From contig DASZUK010000008.1 in assembly GCA_035547695.1 (NCBI GenBank), positions 62,001 through 126,000 on the forward strand: a stretch of DNA of 64,000 bases, read 5' to 3'. Positions 31,784 to 40,917 of this stretch are shown here, in pieces. The stretch's first letter is position 1. Each line of letters begins with the position of its first letter. A program made the position numbers and the translations under genes. This DNA is from DASZUK01 sp035547695 (GTDB lineage: Bacteria; Actinomycetota; Acidimicrobiia; Acidimicrobiales; RAAP-2). A model generated the notes under the pieces. It saw nothing but the letters and a program-made list of their open reading frames with translations. It did no database searches and was not told the origin of the DNA.

Positions 31784-31810
31784 CTAGCACTCTCGGGTCG
31801 AGAGTGCTAA
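31784..31810. promoter_or_regulatory. CIRCE operator (HrcA site) of the Hsp20 gene
   Basis: CTAGCACTC-N9-GAGTGCTAA, which matches the CIRCE consensus at 17 of 18 arm positions. It is 68 bases upstream of the Hsp20 start. The leader downstream contains a small CCGCC/GGCGG hairpin at about 31827-31841. Confidence 0.88.
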
Positions 31811-31878
31811 TAATTGACCTGTCACCGCCGATGGGCGGCGCGAGAGCTGAGAAGCAACTTGCGTAGGAGGTGATGGTC

Positions 31879-32313
31879 ATGGCTCTTGTGCGTAGTGACC
31901 CGTTCCGAGACGTGGACCGGCTGTTCCAGCAGTTGTGGGGCCCGCAGGGCGGTGCCCGGCCGATGGGGATGCCGATGGACGCCTACCGGAAGGACGATGC
32001 GTTCTTACTGCGCCTCGACCTTCCCGGCGTCAGCATCGACTCGGTGGACCTGACCGTCGAGGACAACGTCCTCACCATCAGGGCCGAACGTCCGGCGCCT
32101 CCGGCGGCGGACGGCATCGAGCCGGTGATCGCCGAGCGGCCCTTCGGCACGTTCACCCGGCAGATCATGCTGGGCGCCAACCTCGACACCGACCACATCC
32201 GGGCCGAGTACGCCGCCGGGGTGCTCACCCTGTCGATCCCGGTCGCCGAGCACGCCAAGCCGAGGCGGATCGAGATCACCGCGGCAGACGACCACCGAGA
32301 GCTGGTCACCTGA
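31879..32313 (+). CDS. Small heat-shock protein Hsp20 (alpha-crystallin family)
   Basis: A 144-residue Hsp20 holdase chaperone, which binds unfolding proteins under heat stress. The N-terminal MALVRSDPFRDVDRLFQQLWG is typical of actinobacterial Hsp20/Hsp18. The alpha-crystallin domain spans residues about 35-130: LRLDLPGVSIDSVDLTVEDNVLTIRAERP, then ERPFGTFTRQIMLG and AEYAAGVLTLSIPVAE, with the conserved GVLTL motif. ATG 31879 follows a near-perfect AGGAGGTG ribosome site; the ATG at 31876 and GTG at 31870 are too close to it. The CIRCE palindrome upstream predicts repression by HrcA. A GC-rich hairpin follows. Confidence 0.93.
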   Translation: MALVRSDPFRDVDRLFQQLWGPQGGARPMGMPMDAYRKDDAFLLRLDLPGVSIDSVDLTVEDNVLTIRAERPAPPAADGIEPVIAERPFGTFTRQIMLGANLDTDHIRAEYAAGVLTLSIPVAEHAKPRRIEITAADDHRELVT

Positions 32314-32381
32314 CACACCGTCGGCCCCCGAGCGGCCGACCGTGGCCGACCGGTGGAAGCGGTCTGCGCAACGTGACGAAG

Positions 32382-32420
32382 CCCCGGGTGGGTGCCGGCG
32401 TGCCGCCCACCCACCCGGGG
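32382..32420. terminator. Hairpin terminator after Hsp20
   Basis: A 13-bp perfect stem, CCCCGGGTGGGTG with CACCCACCCGGGG, and a 13-base loop, about 70 bases past the Hsp20 stop. Confidence 0.7.
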
Positions 32421-32471
32421 CCGGGGGGCGGAGCCCAGGCCCGAACCCGCCGAAACCGGGCAACGGCCAGG

Positions 32472-32477
32472 TAGAAT
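32472..32477 (+). promoter_or_regulatory. -10 box of the DMT permease gene
   Basis: TAGAAT, 11 bases before ATG 32489, with no Shine-Dalgarno sequence between. Confidence 0.45.
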
Positions 32478-32488
32478 GACCTGGTCCC

Positions 32489-33436
32489 ATGCTGGTGTAC
32501 CTCCTTGCCCTCGCTGCTGCGCTGGCCAACGCGCTGACGAGCGTGTTGCAGCGCATGGGCGTAGAGGACGCCCCGGCCACCGACACCCTGAAGCTCAGCC
32601 TCCTCGCCCACGCCCTTCGCCGGAAGGTGTGGCTGGCCGGGTTCGGGGTCATGGCCGTCTCGTTCGTCCTGCAGGCCGTCGCCCTGCACTTCGGCCGGCT
32701 GACCGAGGTCCAGCCGATCATGACCACCGAGCTGCTGTTCCTGGTCCTGATCCTCGGCACCTGGTTCCGCTTCACCGTCGGCTGGCGGGAGTGGGTGGGG
32801 GCCACCGCGGCCGCGGCCGGGCTGGCCGGGTTCCTGTGGTTCGCCTCCCCCAAGGGTGGCGAGCTGGTGCCGGGCCCGGCCGAATGGGCCGAGGTCGGCG
32901 GGGCCTGCCTGGGGGTGATGGTCATCTCCGTCGCCCTGGCCCTCCGCGGGGCGCGCTGGTGGCGTTCGGCCATGTTCGGCATCGCCGCCGCCGTCGCCTA
33001 CGCGTTCACCGCCGCCCTCACCAAGACGGTCACCGGCTTCGTCTCCAGCGACTGGCTGTCCGTCTTCCGGCACTGGCAGACCTACGGGCTGGCCATCTCC
33101 GGGTTGCTCGCCCTGTTCCTCACCCAGAACGCCTACCACGCCGGCCCCATCGCCGCATCCCAGTCCACCCTGGTGCTGGTCGACCCGTTGGCCAGCATCC
33201 TCATCGGCATCAACCTGTTCGGTGACAACCTCCGCACCGCCGGCGCCTGGGGCCCGCTGGAGGCCCTGTCCCTGCTGGTCCTGTTCGGCGGTGCCCTGTT
33301 GCTCTGCCACTCACCACTGGTCAGCGGGGTGAAGGGGGAGGATCCGGCGGACAGCGAGCTCCTCTCCGAACGGTCCCGACACCGCCACGTGGACGGCCTC
33401 GGCGACCCCACCATGCCCATCCAGCCCAACACCTGA
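32489..33436 (+). CDS. DMT/EamA-superfamily membrane transporter
   Basis: A 315-residue membrane protein with about nine or ten hydrophobic helices in the pattern of drug/metabolite transporters. It resembles the NIPA/EamA-like group found in actinobacteria: MLVYLLALAAALANALTSVLQRMG at the start, RLTEVQPIMTTELLFLVLILG in the middle and a second half with AASQSTLVLVDPLASILIGINLFGD. Substrate cannot be read from sequence. The 50-residue C-terminal tail is hydrophilic. It is transcribed alone, between the Hsp20 terminator and a convergent permease gene. Confidence 0.8.
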   Translation: MLVYLLALAAALANALTSVLQRMGVEDAPATDTLKLSLLAHALRRKVWLAGFGVMAVSFVLQAVALHFGRLTEVQPIMTTELLFLVLILGTWFRFTVGWREWVGATAAAAGLAGFLWFASPKGGELVPGPAEWAEVGGACLGVMVISVALALRGARWWRSAMFGIAAAVAYAFTAALTKTVTGFVSSDWLSVFRHWQTYGLAISGLLALFLTQNAYHAGPIAASQSTLVLVDPLASILIGINLFGDNLRTAGAWGPLEALSLLVLFGGALLLCHSPLVSGVKGEDPADSELLSERSRHRHVDGLGDPTMPIQPNT

Positions 33437-33512
33437 GCCCCCCGCCGGCCGACCCGGCCGGGACCGGACCGGTCCGGGTGGGCCAGCCCAGGCAGGATCA
33501 GCCCGGACCGGA

Positions 33513-34748
33513 TCAGCCGAACAGGGCCAGGGCCCCCAGGGCGGCAGCCATGGACACCGGTACCACCACCAGCCCCAGCGCGGTGTACCGGCCGGCCGAC
33601 GTCCTGGCCCCCAGCGGCCGGGCGGCCTGCAGCCACAGCACCGCCGACAGCGACCCGGTCACCGCCAGGTTGGGCCCCAGGTTGAGCCCCACCAGCAGGG
33701 CCTGGGGGTCCGGCGGCCTCCGTGCGGCCAGCAGGGACGCCGCCGGCAGGTTGTTGACCAGCACGCTGGACGCCGCGCCGACCGCCGCCTGCTCCCAGGA
33801 GGCGGCGTGGGCCAGCACCCACTGCGGCCCCGACCACGCCCGCCCCAGGGTGCCCAGGGCCACCGCCAACCCGAACAGCCCCACCAACACCGGCACGTCC
33901 ACGGTGCGGCCCACCGCCCCCACCGACAGCCGCCGCTGGGCGATCCGGCAGCCGGCCGCCACCACCCCGGCGGCGGCCACCACCACCGCCAACGCCGTCC
34001 CGCCCAGCGCCACCGCGGCCCCGACGGCCACCACCGCCCCGGCCAGGCCGAGCCCCAGCCGAGGCCGGGCCGTCGCCAGCACCGCCGTCGACCCCGCCGG
34101 TCCCCCCGGCGGCCCTGCCCCCGGTCCCCCCGACGGGCCCGTCCCGGCGACCGACCGGGTGGCCGGCGACCGGGTCCGCTGCAGCCGCCGCCAGAAGATG
34201 GCCGCCAGCACCACCGGGACGGCCACCGACGCGGCCAGGAACGCCGGGAACATGGTGGCGGCGAACGCCCCACCGGACAGGTGGCGGTGGCCGAGCACGA
34301 TCAGGTTGGTCAGGTTCGACCCCGGCAGCAGCAGGGAGGCCCCGTTGGCCAGGAACACCGCCAGGTACAGGAACGGCAGCTCGTCCACCTGCCGTCGCCG
34401 GGCCGCCACCACCAGCACCGGGGTCAGGAAGGTGACCGCGGTGTCCAGGTTCAGCACCGCCGTCACCGCGGCCACCAGCACCGCGGCGGCGGCGAACAGC
34501 GACCATCCCCCCCGGCCCAGGCGCGCCATCAGCCGGCCACCGGCGTCGAACAGGCCGTCGTCCCCGACGACCAGGCCCAGCAGCAGCAGGCCGGTCACCA
34601 GCACGAACGGCGTCCAGTCCTGGTTCGCCGCCTCCCCGGCCCCGGCCGGGTCGGCCAGCACGGCCACCACCAGTGCCGGCAGCCCGACGGCCAGGACCGC
34701 CCAGCTCGCCCACCTCGGCGGCCCGTCCCCCGGCCCGGCCGCCGTCAC
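33513..34748 (-). CDS. ArsB/SLC13-type ion permease
   Basis: A 411-residue permease of the ion-transporter superfamily that includes ArsB, NhaD and SLC13 carriers. About ten hydrophobic helices are visible. Two inverted half-repeats contain the expected helix-break motifs: FLANGASLLLPGSNLTNLIVLG in the first half and SSVLVNNLPAASLLAARRP in the second. A Gly/Pro-rich cytoplasmic loop of about 30 residues joins the halves. Arsenite, sodium or an organic anion are all possible; no ars regulator or reductase is nearby. GTG 34748 lies 10 bases after the epimerase stop, so it is the third gene of an operon. Confidence 0.78.
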   Translation of the reverse strand: MTAAGPGDGPPRWASWAVLAVGLPALVVAVLADPAGAGEAANQDWTPFVLVTGLLLLGLVVGDDGLFDAGGRLMARLGRGGWSLFAAAAVLVAAVTAVLNLDTAVTFLTPVLVVAARRRQVDELPFLYLAVFLANGASLLLPGSNLTNLIVLGHRHLSGGAFAATMFPAFLAASVAVPVVLAAIFWRRLQRTRSPATRSVAGTGPSGGPGAGPPGGPAGSTAVLATARPRLGLGLAGAVVAVGAAVALGGTALAVVVAAAGVVAAGCRIAQRRLSVGAVGRTVDVPVLVGLFGLAVALGTLGRAWSGPQWVLAHAASWEQAAVGAASSVLVNNLPAASLLAARRPPDPQALLVGLNLGPNLAVTGSLSAVLWLQAARPLGARTSAGRYTALGLVVVPVSMAAALGALALFG

Positions 34749-34758
34749 CGCCCGGCGG

Positions 34759-35709
34759 TCACCGACCGACCGCGGCGGCCAGTGCGCTGTCGACGTCGGG
34801 GTGGGTGAACCGGTGGCCGACGGCCGCCAGCCGGTCCGGCACCGCCCGCTGGCCGGCCAGCACCATCTCCCGGGCCAGGTCCCCGCCGAGGGCCACCGAC
34901 AGCACCGGCCCCGGCACCGCCAGCACCGCCGGCCGGTGCAGGGCCCGGCCCAGGGCCCGGGTGAGCTCGGCGTTGGTGACCGGCCGGGGGGCGGTGGCGT
35001 TCACCGGCCCGGCCAGCCGGTCGTCGTCGATCGCCGCCCGGACCACCCCCAGGTGGTCGGCCAGGCTGATCCAGCTAACGTACTGCCGGCCGCTGCCCAG
35101 CCGGCCGCCCAGCCCCAACCGGAACAGCGGCAACTGCCGGCCCAGGGCCCCGCCGTCGCCGGACAGCACCACCCCGCTGCGCAGCCGCACCACCCGCATC
35201 GACCCCGCCGCGGCCTCCGCCTCGCGCTCCCACGCCTGGCAGAGGTCCGCCAGGAACCCCCGGCCCGGCCCGGCGTCCTCGGTCAGCACCTCGTCGCCGC
35301 GGTCCCCGTACCAGCCGACCGCCGACGCGCTCACCAGCACCCGCGGCACCGGGTCCAGGCCGCGCACCGTCGCCGCCAGCAGCCGGGTCGACGACACCCG
35401 GCTGTCCCACAGCTCCCGTCGCCGCGCCGCCGTCCACCGCCGGTCCCCGATCCCCGCTCCGGCCAGGTGCACCACCGCGTCGAACGGGCCCGCCCGGTCC
35501 AGCGCCGCCCGGTCCACCGTCCCGGCCGCCGGGTCCCACCGCACCGTGTCGACGGGCCCGCCCGGCCCGTCTCGCCCAGCCGGCCCGTTGCCTGTCGCCG
35601 GCCGGCTGCCCGGCCGGACCAGTCGCACCACCCGATGGCCGTCGTCTCGCAGATGCGCCGCCAACGCCCGCCCGATCAGGCCACCGGCTCCGCTGACCAG
35701 GACGATCAT
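34759..35709 (-). CDS. TIGR01777-family NAD-dependent epimerase/SDR protein
   Basis: A 316-residue extended short-chain dehydrogenase-like protein of the TIGR01777 (YfcH/SulA-like) group. The nucleotide-binding motif is MIVLVSGAGGLIGRALAAHLRDDGH. Further family motifs are VVHLAGAGIGDRRWTAARR, SRVSSTRLL, VSASAVGWYGDRGDEVLTE and YVSWISLADHLGVV, ending with TNAELTRALGRALHRP. The biochemical role of this family is not settled. ATG 35709 overlaps the TGA of the upstream hydrolase gene (ATGA), so translation is coupled. Confidence 0.87.
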   Translation of the reverse strand: MIVLVSGAGGLIGRALAAHLRDDGHRVVRLVRPGSRPATGNGPAGRDGPGGPVDTVRWDPAAGTVDRAALDRAGPFDAVVHLAGAGIGDRRWTAARRRELWDSRVSSTRLLAATVRGLDPVPRVLVSASAVGWYGDRGDEVLTEDAGPGRGFLADLCQAWEREAEAAAGSMRVVRLRSGVVLSGDGGALGRQLPLFRLGLGGRLGSGRQYVSWISLADHLGVVRAAIDDDRLAGPVNATAPRPVTNAELTRALGRALHRPAVLAVPGPVLSVALGGDLAREMVLAGQRAVPDRLAAVGHRFTHPDVDSALAAAVGR

Positions 35710-36683
35710 GTGCCCGATTCTTCCCCGCCGGCCGGCATCGCAACCCCGGTGGCCCCGGCGGTGGCCGCTGTGGCCGGGGTCCGGGCGGTGGCAGCTCCTG
35801 CAGCAGGTGCCCGGGCGACGACCGCCCGGACGAAGGCGGCGAACGCGTCGGGGTGGGACAGGTGGGCGCCGTGGCCGGCCGCGTCGACGTCGAACCGCTC
35901 GGCCCCCGGCACGTGGGTGGCCAGCCAGTCCACGGTCTGGCGGTGGTGGGGCTGGCTGGCCGGGCCGCCGCTGCCGAAGACGGCCGGGACGGCCAGCCGG
36001 GTGACGTCGAGCGGCGCCGGTCCCCGGAGGGCGGCCAGGTCGGCCACCAGGGCCGGTCCCTCCGCCCGTCGGGCCTGCCGGGCCCGGTCCGGCAGCCGGT
36101 CCCAGGCGGCCTGGCCGACGATGCGGCGGAAGAACCGCTCGGCCTCCGCCGCCGGGTCGGCCCCGTCCGGTGGCCACCGTCCCGCCCCGGCCGGCCGATT
36201 GGGGTTCCGGAACCCCAACCACGGCATCGGCGGCTCGAACGCCCCCACCGACGCGAACCGGTCCGGCCGGGCCAGGGCGGCGGCCAGCACGACGTCGCCG
36301 CCCAGGCTGTGGCCCACGGCGACGACTCGGCCGTCGACGGCGGTCACCCCGCTGCCGGTTGCCTTGCTGCTCGCCACCCCGCCGGCCACTTTGCTGCCGG
36401 CCACCCCGCCGGCCACCCTGCCGCCGACCACCTGGTCGATCACGTGGTCGACCACCCCCAGAAGGTCGTCGACGTGGCCGGCCAGGCTGGTCGGTGGGCC
36501 GCCGGGACCGGAGCCGCCGTAGCCGCGGCGGTCGTAGGTGACCACCGCCATGCCGTCCAGCCGGCGCACCGTCCGGGCGAAGCTGGCCGCACGGTCCAGG
36601 GCGCCGTGCACGAGGACCACCACCGGCAGCCGGTGGCCGGCCGGTAGGTGCTCGTGGACCCGGAGTCCGGTGGGGTACGCCAT
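35706..36683 (-). CDS. Alpha/beta-fold hydrolase
   Basis: A 325-residue alpha/beta hydrolase. The oxyanion region VVLVHGALDRAASFARTV, the MAVVTYDRRGYGGSG strand, the nucleophile elbow VGHSLGGDVV and the C-terminal catalytic His in DAAGHGAHLSHPD are present. Between the strand and the nucleophile sits an odd low-complexity insert of about 27 residues with repeats of GGVA/SK (VAGGVAGSKVAGGVASSK). The last 30 residues are Ala/Thr-rich. ATG 36683 lies 10 bases after a TAGCGT box. First gene of the hydrolase-epimerase-permease operon and divergent from kgd. Substrate unknown. Confidence 0.83.
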   Translation of the reverse strand: MAYPTGLRVHEHLPAGHRLPVVVLVHGALDRAASFARTVRRLDGMAVVTYDRRGYGGSGPGGPPTSLAGHVDDLLGVVDHVIDQVVGGRVAGGVAGSKVAGGVASSKATGSGVTAVDGRVVAVGHSLGGDVVLAAALARPDRFASVGAFEPPMPWLGFRNPNRPAGAGRWPPDGADPAAEAERFFRRIVGQAAWDRLPDRARQARRAEGPALVADLAALRGPAPLDVTRLAVPAVFGSGGPASQPHHRQTVDWLATHVPGAERFDVDAAGHGAHLSHPDAFAAFVRAVVARAPAAGAATARTPATAATAGATGVAMPAGGEESGT

Positions 36684-36693
36684 CGGGTCCCCG

Positions 36694-36699
36694 ACGCTA
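36694..36699 (-). promoter_or_regulatory. -10 box of the hydrolase operon
   Basis: TAGCGT on the minus strand, 10 bases before ATG 36683. Confidence 0.4.
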
Positions 36700-36743
36700 C
36701 CGGGCCCAGCCCGTTTCCTACCCCACCAGGGCCGACGCGCCGG

Positions 36744-36749
36744 TAGGGT
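36744..36749 (+). promoter_or_regulatory. -10 box of kgd (leaderless)
   Basis: TAGGGT, seven bases before ATG 36757. Confidence 0.5.
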
Positions 36750-36756
36750 GGGTCCC

Positions 36757-39700
36757 ATGGCTGACGCTGGTGGTGAACAGCGCGCTGCCGAAGGGGAGGG
36801 CGGTACAGCGCCGGGTTCGACGGGTTCGTTCGGCCCCAACGCATGGTTGGTGGACGACATGTACGACCGGTACCTGGTCGACCCGTCGTCGGTCAGCGAG
36901 AGCTGGCGGGACTTCTTCTCCGACTACCGGCCCGCTCCGGTCCCGGTGGCCCCCACCCGCCCGGCCGCCCTGGGCCAGGGCGCAGGACCCGCCGGGACGG
37001 TGGCGCAGGAAGGTGCCGTGGCCCCGTCCGGGCCGGCGATCCCCGCCCCGCCTGCGGTGCCGCCCGGGCCGTCGCTGGAACCGGTGCCCGCTGCCGCCAC
37101 TGTGCCCGCCGCCACCGCCGCGCCCGGTGCCGCTGTGCCCGCCACCACCACTGTGCCCGGCGGCGGCGTGCCCGCCGGTGCCGCTGTGCCCGCCGCCACC
37201 GCTGCGCCCGCCACCGCCGTGCCCGGTGCCGCAGCCCCGGTCCCGCCGACTACCACTGCCGGCGCCACCCCGCCCGGACCGCCTCCGGCCGTCCAGCCGA
37301 CCGCCGCGGCTGTCGGCGGCGAGCCGGCGGTGCCCCTGCGGGGGGCGGCGTCGCGGATCGTGGCCAACATGGAGGCCAGCCTGGCGGTGCCGACGGCGAC
37401 CAGCGTCCGGGTGGTGCCGGCCCGCCTGCTGGAGGTGAACCGGCAGATCCTGAACGACCAGTTGGCCCGGACCACCGGGGCCAAGGTCAGCTTCACCCAC
37501 CTGATCGGGTACGCCGTGGTGAAGGCCCTCGGGGACGTGCCGGCGCTGAACGCCACCTTCGTGGACGAGGTGGACGGCAAGAAGGGCCCCGGGGTGGTCC
37601 GCCACGACCACGTCGGCCTGGGCCTGGCGGTGGACGTCGAGAAGTCCGACGGGTCCCGGACGCTGCTGGTGCCGTGCATCAAGGCGGCCGACACCCTGGA
37701 CTTCCGGGCGTTCGTGCTGGCCTACGAGGACCTGGTCCGCAAGGTCCACTCCGCCAAGGCCGGCCCGGACGACTTCGCCGGCACCACCGTCAGCCTCACC
37801 AACCCGGGGACGATCGGTACCGTCCAGTCCGTGCCGCGGCTCATGCCGGGGCAGGGGGCCATCGTCGGGGTGGGCGCCCTCGGGTACCCGGCCGGCTTCG
37901 AGGCGGCCGACCCCCGGGTGATCGCCGAGCTGGGCATCGGCAAGGTGGTGACCCTGACGTCCACCTACGACCACCGCATCATCCAGGGGGCCGAGTCCGG
38001 GCTGTTCCTGGCCAAGGTCGCCGACTACCTGACCGGCGGCGGCGGGTTCTACGACGACGTGTTCGAGGCCATGGGCATCCCCTACGAGGCGGTCCGGTGG
38101 CAGAAGGACGCCAACGCCGCCGACGACCCCGCCGAGGGGGAGCAGCAGCGGCTGATCAAGCAGGTCCACGTGCAGACCCTGATCAACATGTACCGGGTCC
38201 GCGGCCACCTGATCGCCCACCTGGACCCCCTCGACGCCGAGGAGCCCCGCATCCACCCCGAGCTGGACCCGATGACCTACGGGCTCACCATCTGGGACCT
38301 GGGCCGGCGGTTCGTCACCGACGGCCTGGCTGGCCGGGACGTGGCCACCCTGGACCAGATCCTGCACATCCTGCGCGACGCCTACTGCCGGACGCTGGGC
38401 ATCGAGTACATGCACATCCAGGACCCCGAGCAGAAGCGGTGGATCCAGCAGCAGGTGGAGGGGGTGCCGGACTCGGTCACCTCCGAGGAGCAGCACTGGA
38501 TCCTGCAGCGGCTGAACGCCGCGGAGGTGTTCGAGCGGTTCCTGCACAGCCGGTACGTCGGCCAGAAGCGGTTCGGGCTGGAGGGGGCGGAGTCCACCAT
38601 CGTGGTGCTGGACACCATCCTGGACGAGGCCGCCAAGGCCGGGTCGTCGGAGGCGGTGATGGGCATGGCCCACCGCGGCCGGCTGAACGTCCTGGCCAAC
38701 ATCGTCGGCAAGTCCTACCGGGAGATCTTCGAGGAGTTCGAGGGCAACCTGGACCCGGACTCTGTGCAGGGGTCCGGGGACGTCAAGTACCACAAGGGCG
38801 CCGTCGGCAAGTTCACCGGGGCCTCCGGCCGGGACCTGACGGTGACCATGGCGTCCAACCCGTCCCACCTCGAGGCGGTCGACCCGGTGGTGGAGGGGAT
38901 GGCCCGGGCCAAACAGGACCGGCTGTGCCCGCCGACCGACGGCACCCCGGCGGCCCTGGCCAGGCGGGTGGACCACTTCCCGGTGCTGTCCCTGCTGGTC
39001 CACGGCGACGCCGCCTTCGCCGGCCAGGGGGTGGTGGCCGAGACCCTGAACCTGTCCGGCCTGTCCGGTTACCGGGTCGGCGGCACCGTCCACCTGGTCA
39101 TCAACAACCAGCTCGGTTTCACCACCGCCCCGGAGGCGGCGCGCACCTCGGTGTACCCCACCGACGTGGCCAAGATGGTGCAGGCCCCCATCTTCCACGT
39201 CAACGGCGACGACCCCGAAGCCTGCGTCCGGGCCGCCCGGCTGGCTTTCGCGTTCCGCCAGAAGTTCCACAAGGACGTCGTCATCGACCTGGTCTGCTAC
39301 CGCCGGCACGGCCACAACGAGGGGGACGACCCCAGCTACACCCAGCCCCTCATGTACCAGCGGATCGACGCCAAGCGGTCGGTCCGCAAGCTGTACACCG
39401 AGGCCCTGGTCCGGCGGGGGGACATCACCCTGGACGAGGCCGAGCAGGCCCTGGACGACTTCAACAACCAGCTCCAGAAGGCCCTGGACGAGGTCCGGGC
39501 GGAGACCCCGCCCGCGGCGCCGCACCTGCCCCCGGTCGACCGGGCCGGTCCGGCCATCCCGGCGGTGGACACCGCGGTGCCCGAGGCCACCCTCCGGGCA
39601 CTGGCCGACGCCTTTTTGAAGGTGCCCGAGGGGTTCACCGTCCACCCCAAGCTGGCCCGGCAGTTCGCCCACCGCGACGAGCTGGTCCGGGCCGGCCAGG

Positions 39701-40824
39701 TGGACTGGGCGCTGGGGGAGTCCCTGGCCATGGGGTCGCTGCTGCTGGAGGGCATCGACGTCCGGCTGACCGGCCAGGACACCCGCCGCGGCACCTTCAG
39801 CCACCGTCACGCGGTGCTGGTGGACTACGCCACCGGGGCCGAGTACGTCCCGCTGGCCCACCTGGACAGCCTGGTGGAGGGCGGCCTGCCCGGAGGGTCG
39901 GGCCAGGCGTCCGGCGGGTCGCCGGGCCGGTTCACGGTGCGGGACTCGCTGCTGTCCGAGTACGCCGCCGTCGGGTTCGAGTACGGCTACTCCGTGGAGG
40001 CCCCCGACGCCCTGGTGGCCTGGGAGGCCCAGTTCGGCGACTTCGTCAACGGCGCCGAGATCATCATCGACAACTTCCTCGTCGCCGCCGAGGACAAGTG
40101 GGGCCAGCACGCCGGCCTGGTGCTGCTGCTGCCCCACGGCTACGAAGGGCAGGGCCCGGAGCACTCGTCGGCCCGGCTGGAGCGGTTCCTGTCGCTGGCC
40201 GCCCGCGGCAACCTGCGAGTGGCCGTGCCGTCGACGGCCGCCCAGTACTTCCACCTGCTCCGAGCCCAGGCCCACCGCACCCCGGTGACCCCCCTGGTGG
40301 CGATCACCCCGAAGTCCATGCTGCGGGCCCCGGCCTCCCGGTCGGCCCTCTCCGACCTGGCGTCCGGTTCGTTCGCCGAGGTCCTCGACGACCCCGGCGT
40401 GGCCGACCCGGCGGCGGTCCGGCGGGTGGTGCTGTGCGGCGGCAAGGTGGCCCACGAAGCCCTGGCCCGCCGGGACCAGCGGCTGGCCGGCCAGGGCCCG
40501 GACCCGGTCGACCCCGACCGCCGGTCCCCGCTGCCCCCGGAGGCGGTGGCGGTGGTCCGGGTGGAGCAGCTCTACCCGTGGCCGGCCGACCCCATCGACC
40601 GCGTCCTGGCCCGGTACCCCGCCGCCACCGAGGTGGTCTGGCTGCAGGAGGAGCCGGAGAACATGGGGGCCTGGTCGTTCGTCCACGCCCGCCTGCACCG
40701 ACTGCTCCGGGACCGGTACCAGCTCCACCACGTCAGCCGGGCCGAGTCGGCCAGTCCCGCCACCGGCAGCGCCGCCCTGCACCAGATGGAGCAGGCCGAT
40801 CTGCTCGACCGGGCCATCGGTTGA
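36757..40824 (+). CDS. kgd: Multifunctional 2-oxoglutarate metabolism enzyme Kgd (E2-E1 fusion)
   Basis: A 1355-residue actinobacterial fusion of an E2-type acyltransferase core and the TPP-dependent E1 (2-oxoglutarate dehydrogenase/decarboxylase), acting in the TCA cycle. Residues 1-50 carry the conserved FGPNAWLVDDMYDRYLVDP N-terminus. Residues about 60-190 are a Pro/Ala/Val linker without a lipoyl domain. The acyltransferase follows to about residue 430 with the catalytic TSTYDHRIIQGAESG. The E1 part shows EYMHIQDPEQKRWIQQ, GMAHRGRLNVLANIVGKS, SNPSHLEAVDPVVEGMARAKQ and VCYRRHGHNEGDDPSYTQP. ATG 36757 is seven bases after TAGGGT. A GarA-type regulator is not in the window. Confidence 0.95.
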   Translation: MADAGGEQRAAEGEGGTAPGSTGSFGPNAWLVDDMYDRYLVDPSSVSESWRDFFSDYRPAPVPVAPTRPAALGQGAGPAGTVAQEGAVAPSGPAIPAPPAVPPGPSLEPVPAAATVPAATAAPGAAVPATTTVPGGGVPAGAAVPAATAAPATAVPGAAAPVPPTTTAGATPPGPPPAVQPTAAAVGGEPAVPLRGAASRIVANMEASLAVPTATSVRVVPARLLEVNRQILNDQLARTTGAKVSFTHLIGYAVVKALGDVPALNATFVDEVDGKKGPGVVRHDHVGLGLAVDVEKSDGSRTLLVPCIKAADTLDFRAFVLAYEDLVRKVHSAKAGPDDFAGTTVSLTNPGTIGTVQSVPRLMPGQGAIVGVGALGYPAGFEAADPRVIAELGIGKVVTLTSTYDHRIIQGAESGLFLAKVADYLTGGGGFYDDVFEAMGIPYEAVRWQKDANAADDPAEGEQQRLIKQVHVQTLINMYRVRGHLIAHLDPLDAEEPRIHPELDPMTYGLTIWDLGRRFVTDGLAGRDVATLDQILHILRDAYCRTLGIEYMHIQDPEQKRWIQQQVEGVPDSVTSEEQHWILQRLNAAEVFERFLHSRYVGQKRFGLEGAESTIVVLDTILDEAAKAGSSEAVMGMAHRGRLNVLANIVGKSYREIFEEFEGNLDPDSVQGSGDVKYHKGAVGKFTGASGRDLTVTMASNPSHLEAVDPVVEGMARAKQDRLCPPTDGTPAALARRVDHFPVLSLLVHGDAAFAGQGVVAETLNLSGLSGYRVGGTVHLVINNQLGFTTAPEAARTSVYPTDVAKMVQAPIFHVNGDDPEACVRAARLAFAFRQKFHKDVVIDLVCYRRHGHNEGDDPSYTQPLMYQRIDAKRSVRKLYTEALVRRGDITLDEAEQALDDFNNQLQKALDEVRAETPPAAPHLPPVDRAGPAIPAVDTAVPEATLRALADAFLKVPEGFTVHPKLARQFAHRDELVRAGQVDWALGESLAMGSLLLEGIDVRLTGQDTRRGTFSHRHAVLVDYATGAEYVPLAHLDSLVEGGLPGGSGQASGGSPGRFTVRDSLLSEYAAVGFEYGYSVEAPDALVAWEAQFGDFVNGAEIIIDNFLVAAEDKWGQHAGLVLLLPHGYEGQGPEHSSARLERFLSLAARGNLRVAVPSTAAQYFHLLRAQAHRTPVTPLVAITPKSMLRAPASRSALSDLASGSFAEVLDDPGVADPAAVRRVVLCGGKVAHEALARRDQRLAGQGPDPVDPDRRSPLPPEAVAVVRVEQLYPWPADPIDRVLARYPAATEVVWLQEEPENMGAWSFVHARLHRLLRDRYQLHHVSRAESASPATGSAALHQMEQADLLDRAIG

Positions 40825-40917
40825 CCCCGACCTGGGCCGTCCGGCATCGCCGGCCGACTGCCGGCCGGCCGTTCCACATCGCCCGGCGGCGGGCGAGGTG
40901 GTTGACTGGCGACCGAC

